A stretch of DNA of 49,336 nucleotides from positions 1 to 49,336 of the IMG/VR virus record IMGVR_UViG_3300023174_000243; one strand, 5' to 3'. Made by a program: the position numbers and the translations under genes. How positions within the stretch are numbered: position 1 is the first letter of the stretch; the number at the start of each line of letters is the position of its first letter. Positions 32,256-39,206 of this stretch are shown here, one piece after another. The DNA is from a virus. The notes below the pieces were generated by a model, which saw only the letters and a list, made by a program, of their open reading frames with translations, made no database searches and was not told the DNA's origin.

Positions 32256-32284
32256 ATTCTTTCAGAAATTTCTGGTAAAGTCCA
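32256..32284 (-). promoter_or_regulatory. Cassette promoter P11
   Basis: TGGACT, spacer TTACCAGAAATTTCTGA (17), AAGAAT. Confidence 0.7.
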
Positions 32285-32311
32285 GAATTATTTTTCGGAA
32301 AGTGAAACTTT

Positions 32312-32929
32312 TTATTTTCCGTATTGATTTGCAATAGCTTTTGCAATTCCCAAATAGGTCTTGCTTCTGATTCTGCTACGATCTGGGGATGGTGCAGTCT
32401 TGTCGTGACCATAGTTTGAGCATTGATTCGACCAACGCTCCACAACTTTTCCAGAAGGAGTCGTAACCATTCTTCCAACTACTCGACAAGTTTCAATCAA
32501 AACAGGAAGACCCTTCAGCCACAGGCAGGTGCTTTTGCTGGCATCTTCTCCGAATTGATATGGTTGAATGATTTGGTCGGGCTTGCGATAAATCTTGGAC
32601 ATAATTCCAATTGGATTTTCAATCAATACTTTGGGAACATGATCAAGTTTGGTGAACTCCAGAAAGAAATCAATACCTTGCTGTTGCCTACCATCTGCTC
32701 GTTTAGCCGCAAAATGTGCCGCTCCACTTACTGCCAGATGGGTGCAAGGAGGGAATGCCAGAACCATATCCCAATCCTTTTTCAATTCATTTAAAACATC
32801 TCCTTGAATGTGCCATTCAGGATGACCCCCACTACAATCCAAAATATCACAGGAATATGCTTCATGCCCCAAAGCACGGAACTCTTTAGTGACAACTTGA
32901 CTTTCTTCACAGGCGACAAGAATTTTCAT
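32312..32929 (-). CDS. DNA cytosine-methyltransferase-like protein
   Basis: 205 aa. MKILVACEESQVVTKEF with GHEAYSCDILDC is the SAM-binding start, LAFPPCTHLAVSGA holds the Pro-Cys motif with Cys62, and VLIENPIGIMSKIYRKPDQI and CLWLKGLPVL follow. This is a common compact phage protein related to C5 cytosine methyltransferases. It is shorter than true enzymes, so activity is not certain. It starts 1 nt after the glycosylase stop and shares its transcript. Confidence 0.8.
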   Translation of the reverse strand: MKILVACEESQVVTKEFRALGHEAYSCDILDCSGGHPEWHIQGDVLNELKKDWDMVLAFPPCTHLAVSGAAHFAAKRADGRQQQGIDFFLEFTKLDHVPKVLIENPIGIMSKIYRKPDQIIQPYQFGEDASKSTCLWLKGLPVLIETCRVVGRMVTTPSGKVVERWSNQCSNYGHDKTAPSPDRSRIRSKTYLGIAKAIANQYGK

Positions 32930-32930
32930 A

Positions 32931-33506
32931 TTAGTTGTTTGCGTATTGTTTCCAAATGGTTAAGTCTAAATCTGCTACTGACATTTTTTGATCTTCTGCA
33001 ATTTGCAGAAATTGTTGTTCGATAATACCATATCGGTGTTTTGGTGGTGTTGCTTTTGGAACATCATATCCTTGAGCATACATATACTTGAGAATGTGAG
33101 TATCCAATACTGCTATTTTCTGATTGGGTCGGGAATGAAGAACAAAGAATCGCGCAGTCTTTGATCCAATCCCACGAACAGATTCCAATTCCTTCACAGA
33201 AACATTCTTGAGATTCCCCTTGAACTTGAGAATACCAATGAAAGCAAAGGTAAGTCTTTTATATTGTCCAATCTTATGCTTCATCATAAGAGACGAAAGC
33301 ATATTCCCACGAATTAGATATTCAAGAAACTCCAAGGGAGTCGTATCTTCTGGAAGTCCAAGAGTATTCTTTGCTGAAAGAAACTCTTCTAATTTCTTTG
33401 CCTGTTGCTTTGCCGTCTTTCCTGCTACGAGGATGGCAAACATTAGGAACTCTTCCAGTTCTGATTCGGTGCGATTGTAGTTTGTGATTTGATTTGGATT
33501 TATCAT
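32931..33506 (-). CDS. HhH-GPD DNA glycosylase-like protein
   Basis: 191 aa. ESVRGIGSKTARFFVLHSR is the helix-hairpin-helix with Lys116, and IAVLDTHILKYM carries the catalytic Asp135. Lys plus Asp in this arrangement fits bifunctional glycosylase/lyases of the endonuclease III / OGG type. The iron-sulfur Cys cluster of Nth is absent. Together with the methyltransferase-like gene next to it, it suggests base modification or repair. Confidence 0.78.
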   Translation of the reverse strand: MINPNQITNYNRTESELEEFLMFAILVAGKTAKQQAKKLEEFLSAKNTLGLPEDTTPLEFLEYLIRGNMLSSLMMKHKIGQYKRLTFAFIGILKFKGNLKNVSVKELESVRGIGSKTARFFVLHSRPNQKIAVLDTHILKYMYAQGYDVPKATPPKHRYGIIEQQFLQIAEDQKMSVADLDLTIWKQYANN

Positions 33507-33515
33507 GGAAGGAAA

Positions 33516-33544
33516 ACTCTATACAGAATTTCTGGTAAAGTCAA
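33516..33544 (-). promoter_or_regulatory. Cassette promoter P12
   Basis: TTGACT, spacer TTACCAGAAATTCTGTA (17), TAGAGT; then TTTCCTTCC and ATG. Confidence 0.85.
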
Positions 33545-33552
33545 GAATTATT

Positions 33553-33681
33553 TTAAAGATTGTAAGAAACAATCGCAAGCATCGCAAGGAATATAATATT
33601 TCCAAATGCTACTATCATCCAGAAATATCGTAAAGCCTTCTTACTCTCTTTTTTACGAATTCGAATTTCTTGAAGAGTCAT
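33553..33681 (-). CDS. Small membrane protein, 42 aa
   Basis: MTLQEIRIRKKESKKALRYF followed by one hydrophobic helix (IVAFGNIIFLAMLAIVSY). The ATG overlaps the TGA of the LysM gene. It probably accompanies that protein in the membrane. Confidence 0.65.
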   Translation of the reverse strand: MTLQEIRIRKKESKKALRYFWMIVAFGNIIFLAMLAIVSYNL

Positions 33682-34184
33682 GGGATAATGAGTTTTTTTC
33701 CATCAACAATGACATTGATGTCTTTGATCTTGTTGATCTCTTGGAACTTTTTGACATCCTTTATTTTATATTGTTTTACAATGCCATAAAAGGTGTCGGT
33801 GGATTTAACGACATAATGTTTCGGTCGTGGCCAATCCTTAGTTGTATCGTCAACTCCTACATATTCTGGAATTGGCTTAGTGAGGAAATCTTTATCATTT
33901 TCCTTCTTTCGTTTGGTTTCGCTTGAAGAGAATGCCAAACCTGCTACTGCTAACAGGTGGACTCCCACTACTATTAATACTGCTGTTTTCATAGATATTG
34001 ATTTAAGATTTTTTTTAGGTTCTTCGTCTTCTATTTCCTCCATCTCTGACAATACTTGAAATGCCTTCATAGCATTACAGAGACTTTCCATTTGCTCACT
34101 CAAAGATTTATCTGCTTTGTAATAAACAATCGGGTTGGATGATGGAGGAAGTCCATTGCTGATTCTTATCATGTCAGATTCCAT
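33678..34184 (-). CDS. LysM-domain membrane protein, 168 aa
   Basis: The cytoplasmic N-terminal 65 residues precede a membrane helix (about 67-88, TAVLIVVGVHLLAVAGLAF). After a linker, a C-terminal LysM domain (KHYVVKSTDTFYGIVKQYKI ... VDGKKLIIP) follows. LysM binds peptidoglycan, so the protein is likely anchored in the inner membrane with the domain in the periplasm. The ATG at 34184 is 8 nt from the -10 box. Confidence 0.8.
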   Translation of the reverse strand: MESDMIRISNGLPPSSNPIVYYKADKSLSEQMESLCNAMKAFQVLSEMEEIEDEEPKKNLKSISMKTAVLIVVGVHLLAVAGLAFSSSETKRKKENDKDFLTKPIPEYVGVDDTTKDWPRPKHYVVKSTDTFYGIVKQYKIKDVKKFQEINKIKDINVIVDGKKLIIP

Positions 34185-34192
34185 CACTATCA

Positions 34193-34221
34193 ACTCTATT
34201 CTTTATTTCTGGTAAAGTCGA
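34193..34221 (-). promoter_or_regulatory. Cassette promoter P13
   Basis: TCGACT, spacer TTACCAGAAATAAAGAA (17), TAGAGT; ATG 8 nt downstream. Confidence 0.83.
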
Positions 34222-34265
34222 GAAGTTTTTTACAGAAGTTTCCAGACCGAGAAATTCGCCCTCTT

Positions 34266-34310
34266 AAAATTGTAAGATCATTTAATTTTTTCTATATCTT
34301 ACAATTTTGG
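34266..34310. repeat. Cassette palindrome, copy 12
   Basis: AAAATTGTAAGATC ... ATATCTTACAATTTTGG upstream of P13. Both outer arms changed to AAAATTG/CAATTTT, keeping the pairing. Confidence 0.85.
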
Positions 34311-34358
34311 GATACAAGAAGGTAGGCAATTTTTGCCTATAGGAAAATAATTCCAAAC

Positions 34359-34394
34359 GAAAAAACCCACACTCCTTTCAGAGTGTGGGTTTTC
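34359..34394. terminator. Terminator of the rIIB-like gene
   Basis: Stem AACCCACACTC/GAGTGTGGGTT with a T run on the minus strand and a shorter one on the plus strand. Confidence 0.88.
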
Positions 34395-34440
34395 CCCATG
34401 ACGGAGAATCCTCCCAGATTCCCCTTATCCACCACCACTA

Positions 34441-35298
34441 CTAAACCTTCTTCACAAACTTTCCATTCGATCCACGGACATTGTAAAACCGATCACCATT
34501 TGGCTTGACCCCAAACTCTCCCCCATCGGAGGAATAGAGGGGGAAGTCGAAACCATTGTCTCCCTGTTCGATCTTGGAACGCCAGTCCTCCTTGTATTCT
34601 GCTACAACTTCATAGCGAGCGCAACGACCTTTGGTGTTGTTGTAATCCTTTGGAATAGAAACAACATCAGCAGGATTGATCTTAACGATCATGGTATGAC
34701 CATTACAATCGGCAAAGTGTGGAAGGTATGCAATAGAACAGAAGTGCAGACCAGATGAACAAGTGAGTTCCCGATCATCACAGACTTTGTTTCGAGGCAT
34801 GGAGCAAACATCCCCAATCTGATTGCGGAATGTTCCAGAGTGAATGTCCATGTAATTCTCCCGAACATTCTTGTATGCGAGGAAATGACCATCTTCAGTA
34901 ATGGGAAGCTCTCCCACTTCCAAAAAGTCATAGAGTTCATCAATGGCAGACTTGGAAGGATTCTGCATGATGTTTTGCAGGAATGCAATCAATGGCTCAA
35001 AGGGAAGTCCCTCTTCCATGAAGGAGACGATTCGGGTCGCCAGAGTATTGTGGACAACTTCTCCTTGATAGAAGACCTGTCCATCGTCAATGGAGACTTC
35101 CCCAGAGTTCTGGACATATTGTTTAACCTTGCTGGAAATATCAACAAGGTCGATGAAGACATCCCACTCTTTCGACTTGATAGACTCAATAATGAGTGAG
35201 TAGTTTGGGTGATCGGAAGTAACCGAATAAGGTTTGCCGTCAATGACTGCAACGACTTTTCCGCTTCCTGTGATGGTGACTGCTGTAGTAGTGTTCAT
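34441..35298 (-). CDS. rIIB: rIIB-like protein
   Basis: 285 aa from the ATG at 35298. The conserved core HFLAYKNVRENYMDIHSGTF, then NKVCDDRELTCSSGLHFCS, KINPADVVSIPKDYNNTKGR and the end GVKPNGDRFYNVRGSNGKF are those of phage rIIB proteins. In T4, rIIA and rIIB protect against exclusion by a prophage and act at the membrane. It is downstream of rIIA but has its own promoter P14 and an ATG 9 nt after the -10 box. Confidence 0.88.
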   Translation of the reverse strand: MNTTTAVTITGSGKVVAVIDGKPYSVTSDHPNYSLIIESIKSKEWDVFIDLVDISSKVKQYVQNSGEVSIDDGQVFYQGEVVHNTLATRIVSFMEEGLPFEPLIAFLQNIMQNPSKSAIDELYDFLEVGELPITEDGHFLAYKNVRENYMDIHSGTFRNQIGDVCSMPRNKVCDDRELTCSSGLHFCSIAYLPHFADCNGHTMIVKINPADVVSIPKDYNNTKGRCARYEVVAEYKEDWRSKIEQGDNGFDFPLYSSDGGEFGVKPNGDRFYNVRGSNGKFVKKV

Positions 35299-35307
35299 AA
35301 GAGCTAT

Positions 35308-35336
35308 AATGTATAATTTATTTCTGGTAAAGTCGA
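35308..35336 (-). promoter_or_regulatory. Cassette promoter P14
   Basis: TCGACT, spacer TTACCAGAAATAAATTA (17), TACATT; then ATAGCTCTT and ATG. Confidence 0.84.
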
Positions 35337-35345
35337 GAACTATTT

Positions 35346-37325
35346 TCAAATTTCTTTTGCAAGGATCATAACCTCATCGAGAGAAAGATTGGAGTATCTT
35401 TCGTTCAACAATTTAAGAATAATCTGATTCTTCTTTTCTTTAGCTTGAACATAGGATTCTCTGTTATAGGAAACGAATCGCTTCATGCTTTGATTGGCAG
35501 GGCAATTCATTTTATTCTGAATTGCCGCAATCTTCTTAATTGTTTTGACCAGATCGGATTCTTGATCGAGTTTGGAAAATTCTGTATGCTCGGAAAACTC
35601 CGCAATTTGACAAGACCAATGAGAATCCGTAGAAACATCCTCCGGGGTGATTCTGATTTTAACATTAGCCTTTGCATAATCTTCCAATGATTGAGAGAAT
35701 GGGGCAATCTTCTTAACATTCTGAGAAGCAACCATTACAACATCATCAAAAGAAATCTTCAAGACGGAGCAAAGAGATTTCAAATCGCTTTTATCTTGGA
35801 ATGCAATCAGATCGGGAAGTTTGATATTGAAGTTCCAACTATCATTATTCTTTACCACATAGAATTTCGGAGGATTAGAAGGATCAAAGGGTTTTCCATC
35901 CCAAGAGGTTCTGTATGATTGTCCTTGTTGATAGACATTGAATCCTGCCACTACTTTATTCTTTCCACGAACAGAAGGCATTTGAATCTTAACAGGTTTT
36001 GCAAGTTCAGAAGTCTTTGAGAACAAAGAGGAATCGAATGTCATATTCGAGTCTGTATTGTTCACCAAAGCATCATAAGCCTCTTTAGAGAAGAGAGTAA
36101 TAACATCATCCATGTTTTCTTTCAAATGGTTTTTAAGCCGAACCATACATCCCTTCTCCAGATCATTCACATACCACTTGGAATCAAGGGCAATGGTAGC
36201 AGATTGACGATACTTGGAACGACCAAACTTTGCGTAGGAATGTGTAAGAACTTCCCCTCCCTTGGAAATGGTATGAATCACATGGGAAGGATTGGAAATA
36301 TCAATTCCCTTCCATTTCATATTATCAAAGGCGGGAAGGTTCAGATGAGAAAACTTTTTACGAATACTATAACCCGCTTTCAGAGCTTCCAAAAGATTCT
36401 TTGAATTGGAAATGTTTTCAGAAAACTTTTCCCCGAAGTCTTTTATGATAAATTCTACTTTCTTATTAAGGGCATCAATAGTGGAATGATCGTAGGAAAG
36501 TGCTTCACGCGAAGGAGCAACATCAAGTTCTCCAATTTCAAAATACATGACAATTCCTGCTTTGGCAATGAATGATTGATTCTTATGATCAATCTTATAG
36601 TGATCAATGGGATAGGAAACCCCTCCCATGATTGCAAAGGATTGACCATATTCCAAACCATTATATGATTCCCAACCAGTTCCAGAGAAGAGTAGATCAT
36701 GCTTATTCCAATCAATTTGACCCCCAGTAATAGTGGGCTTAATAGAATAGAAACGGAATGCTTTCTTGATAGCTTGCAAAAAATTTCCAATATCATTCTT
36801 ATTCACAGGAATTTGAATGGCAACTCCATTGTCTTGATCAGTGTTTTCAGCCGATAGAAGAGAGATGGCAGGAGTTTGATTGGAATTGAAGAAGGCATTG
36901 TAAATGCGTTTGACTCCATTGTGAACGGAAGTAACCAAAAAATTATCCGTATAGCAAAAGGGGCTTTTGCTTCCAAGTCCAAGGCATCCAACGAAATCAT
37001 TGGATTCAGACTTTGTAGATTCAAAGTATGTGGCATAGACATTGTAAATATCCTCATGGGAAATGCCAGTTCCTTTGTCTTCGATAATGATCCAAGGTTC
37101 GACGATATTAGGGACTTTAACATGGAAGGGTTGATTCCCCTTTCCAGCAGCAGTCATCGCATCACGAGCATTTGCTCCAAGTTCCCGAACGATTGCAAGA
37201 GGCTTGTCACTATACAAATCAGAAAGAATCTGGAATGCTTTTCGGGATGCTTTCATCCGAAATTGGGATTCCTCAGAGATGTTTCCGATTTGTTCGATGG
37301 TATGTGTAGTGGATTGAATTTTCAT
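35346..37325 (-). CDS. rIIA: rIIA-like GHKL ATPase
   Basis: 659 aa from the ATG at 37325. The GHKL ATP-binding motifs are clear: VRELGANARDAM near 47, EDKGTGIS near 82 and GLGSKSPF near 110. GEL-DVAPSREALSY near 240 is also typical of rIIA. The C-terminal 350 residues are specific to the family. Reading further upstream would cross the promoter, so the short start is used. rIIA acts with rIIB. Confidence 0.9.
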   Translation of the reverse strand: MKIQSTTHTIEQIGNISEESQFRMKASRKAFQILSDLYSDKPLAIVRELGANARDAMTAAGKGNQPFHVKVPNIVEPWIIIEDKGTGISHEDIYNVYATYFESTKSESNDFVGCLGLGSKSPFCYTDNFLVTSVHNGVKRIYNAFFNSNQTPAISLLSAENTDQDNGVAIQIPVNKNDIGNFLQAIKKAFRFYSIKPTITGGQIDWNKHDLLFSGTGWESYNGLEYGQSFAIMGGVSYPIDHYKIDHKNQSFIAKAGIVMYFEIGELDVAPSREALSYDHSTIDALNKKVEFIIKDFGEKFSENISNSKNLLEALKAGYSIRKKFSHLNLPAFDNMKWKGIDISNPSHVIHTISKGGEVLTHSYAKFGRSKYRQSATIALDSKWYVNDLEKGCMVRLKNHLKENMDDVITLFSKEAYDALVNNTDSNMTFDSSLFSKTSELAKPVKIQMPSVRGKNKVVAGFNVYQQGQSYRTSWDGKPFDPSNPPKFYVVKNNDSWNFNIKLPDLIAFQDKSDLKSLCSVLKISFDDVVMVASQNVKKIAPFSQSLEDYAKANVKIRITPEDVSTDSHWSCQIAEFSEHTEFSKLDQESDLVKTIKKIAAIQNKMNCPANQSMKRFVSYNRESYVQAKEKKNQIILKLLNERYSNLSLDEVMILAKEI

Positions 37326-37334
37326 TGGACACCC

Positions 37335-37363
37335 ACCATACGATTTATTTCTGGTAAAGTCGA
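37335..37363 (-). promoter_or_regulatory. Cassette promoter P15
   Basis: TCGACT, spacer TTACCAGAAATAAATCG (17), TATGGT; then GGGTGTCCA and ATG. Confidence 0.82.
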
Positions 37364-37395
37364 GAACTATTTTCAAAAATTTTTCAAGATCATTC

Positions 37396-37440
37396 CATTT
37401 TTGTAAGATCATAAAAAAAAATTGGTATCTTACAAAAATG
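37396..37440. repeat. Cassette palindrome, copy 13
   Basis: CATTTTTGTAAGAT ... GTATCTTACAAAAATG upstream of P15; outer arms changed together to ATTTTTG/CAAAAAT. Confidence 0.86.
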
Positions 37441-37464
37441 AAAAAAATCCCGCCCAAATTTTTT

Positions 37465-37509
37465 GATTTTTGTAAGATCATAAAAAAATTTGAGTATCTT
37501 ACAAAAATC
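37465..37509. repeat. Cassette palindrome, copy 14
   Basis: GATTTTTGTAAGATC ... GTATCTTACAAAAATC, the last full copy. A half site (GATATCTTACAAATTTC) follows at 37648. Confidence 0.86.
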
Positions 37510-38029
37510 AAAATTTTTCAAAAAAAATTGAAGGGGGAGGGGACTTCATTTTTTGAAAAAAACGTCTTTACCAAGGGTAGGGGAGGGCATAATATAGTCT
37601 TTTCAATGATTTCAAAAATTTCTGAAAATATTATTACCAGTAATTCGATATCTTACAAATTTCAATAATATCCCCCTAGAGGAAAATATTACTCCCCTCC
37701 CCTATTACTGGTAATTCTGCAAATTTTCTCCTAGAGGATTTTTATACCCAATATATCATATATAGGGAATAATTCCCAAAATTTACCCCCAAGGGGGTAT
37801 AATAGGGAATATACCCAATATAGGAATAAAAATGCTCGCACGGGGCGTATAGGATTAAACAGGAGGGTATATAATAAAGGATTCCCAAAGTATTAGATAA
37901 TATTCCCAAAGTATTAGATAATATTCCTAAAATATTTTCAAATATAAACAAACTTCTTCAATTTTCCCCTAGAGGGAAATTATTGAATCCCCTTTTAAAT
38001 GGAAGAAATGATTTTGTATTATTGCAAAC

Positions 38030-38209
38030 CTTGCGGTAATGCTACACCATGTTCTATTTTTACACGATGTTGTATAAAATCAGACAATAGGAAATATTAA
38101 ACAGTATTTTATATTTTCCCCCTAGGGGAAATATTTAATATATATGATAGAAGGGGAAATCTTGCGGTAATGCTACACCATGTTCTATTTTTACACGATG
38201 TTATATAAA
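38030..38209 (+). repeat. 49-nt direct repeat, two copies
   Basis: 38030-38078 and 38161-38209 share CTTGCGGTAATGCTACACCA and then TGTTCTATTTTTACACGATG, differing at one base near the end. The GTAATG-ACA-ATGTT core links it to the inverted repeat at 30476. Confidence 0.88.
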
Positions 38210-38380
38210 TTCATGATTATTAAGACATTATGCAATATGCAGATTTTTCTTGACATTTTTATGAAAATTTTATAAAATTTTTTGTAAAATTTTTAAAAAA
38301 AACTGAGTGTAATAAAATAAAAAAATCATTTATAAATTATAAAAATCATTTATAATCTTCTAGATAACTAGAAATATAAT

Positions 38381-38434
38381 AAAATCTTTTAATATGATAA
38401 AATCTTTTAATATGATAAAATCTTTTAATATGAT
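38381..38434 (+). repeat. 18-nt tandem repeat, three copies
   Basis: AAAATCTTTTAATATGAT three times without change, in the AT-rich end of the non-coding region; iteron-like. Confidence 0.92.
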
Positions 38435-38498
38435 AAAGAATTTAAATCTTTCCCCAATACTTCTTATATCTTATATGAAGAATACAAGGGAATACTGT

Positions 38499-38762
38499 TT
38501 ACATATATATAACAGTTCTAACCGCTCGGTATTGATAAGATGAGGTTAGGTGGGAATTTTTTTGTATATTATAATCTGAAAGGGTATTATTGTTCTGTAA
38601 TTCTTCTCCATTAAAGAATAGTTTAATTTTATTAGGATCGTAATTAGCAGGGAGTTCGCTATCTTGAATCTTTTGTTTCACACCTTCTATAATATCAGAT
38701 GATTCTACATCAAGTGTCCATTCTTCTAATGGGTTGGAAAGTTTTTGTGCGTATATTGTCAT
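38499..38762 (-). CDS. Ubiquitin-like protein, 87 aa
   Basis: From the ATG at 38762 the protein begins [10 protein letters not shown], matching the first strand of ubiquitin (MQIFVKTLTG). [20 protein letters not shown] (residues 15-34) follows the ubiquitin pattern TLEVEPSDTIENVKAKIQD, and [10 protein letters not shown] matches [19 protein letters not shown] at 60-68 is identical to ubiquitin 55-63. The Lys63 equivalent is kept; the Lys48 equivalent is Glu and Ile44 is Phe. The C-terminal tail ([14 protein letters not shown]) lacks Gly-Gly, so ordinary conjugation is unlikely unless the tail is processed. An alternative ATG two codons upstream exists. Inferred role: a decoy or binding module. 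Confidence 0.88.
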   Translation of the reverse strand: MTIYAQKLSNPLEEWTLDVESSDIIEGVKQKIQDSELPANYDPNKIKLFFNGEELQNNNTLSDYNIQKNSHLTSSYQYRAVRTVIYM

Positions 38763-38859
38763 GCCCATGATTATAATAATCTAATTATAAAAAATACTTA
38801 GCAGTTTTATAAGGTTTTTTATAAATATATCATATGCGCGGAAAAGGAAAAAAATAACA

Positions 38860-38982
38860 ATGAAAACATTTAAACAATATTTTTTAGAAGCTTGTTGGAA
38901 AAACTATAAACAAGTTGGTATGAAGAAAAAGGGACAGAAGATGGTTCCTAATTGTGTAGCAAAAAAGAAAAAGAAGAAATGA
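38860..38982 (+). CDS. Small cationic protein with head-tag-like start, 40 aa
   Basis: MKTFKQYFLEACWKNYKQVG then MKKKGQKMVPNCV and a Lys-rich tail. The first ten residues closely resemble the T4 internal-protein targeting peptide MKTYQEFIAEA. The WKxYKQxGMKKKG-x3-VPNC pattern is one I know from many large-phage proteins. TGA overlaps the next ATG. Confidence 0.75.
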   Translation: MKTFKQYFLEACWKNYKQVGMKKKGQKMVPNCVAKKKKKK

Positions 38983-39206
38983 AAACAAAAGATAAAATAT
39001 TACTGGAACCTTCTTCTTATAAGGGACAATTGAAAGATTCTTATATTCCGTCTTTTAAAGAATATTTTGAATTGGTAGAAAAAAAGGAAAAAAGAGATCG
39101 TTGTTTGAAAAAAGCGGATTCTGTTTATGGCAAGAAGACAAGTGCATATAAAAGTGGTGCTGTCGTAAAATGTAGACAGGGAAAAATTTGGAAAAAGAAA
39201 AAATGA
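38979..39206 (+). CDS. Small cationic protein, DUF6321-like, 75 aa
   Basis: Starts MKTKDKILLEPSSYKGQLKD, then a second tag-like SFKEYFELVE. The basic end CLKKADSVYGKKTSAYKSGA then VVKCRQGKIWKKKK fits the YGKKTSAYKSGAxVKCR pattern of a phage family I recall as DUF6321. Probably DNA-binding. It overlaps both neighbours by ATGA. Confidence 0.7.
   Translation: MKTKDKILLEPSSYKGQLKDSYIPSFKEYFELVEKKEKRDRCLKKADSVYGKKTSAYKSGAVVKCRQGKIWKKKK

Larger units (their letters stand above)
37512..38498. other. Repeat-rich non-coding region, ~1 kb
   Basis: No credible gene. It contains at least five short palindromes centred on CCCCTAGAGG, CCCCCAAGGGGG or CCCCTAGGGG (near 37672, 37726, 37785, 37968 and 38123), repeated TATTCCCAAAGTATTAGATAA (37885-37930), a 49-nt direct repeat, and an 18-nt tandem repeat. 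It lies where the cassette array ends. An origin or a control region is possible. Confidence 0.65.

Noticed and set aside
23662-37509. Possible CRISPR array because of many similar palindromic repeats
   Set aside because: Copies are separated by whole genes or absent spacers, spacing is irregular, and no cas-like genes are present.
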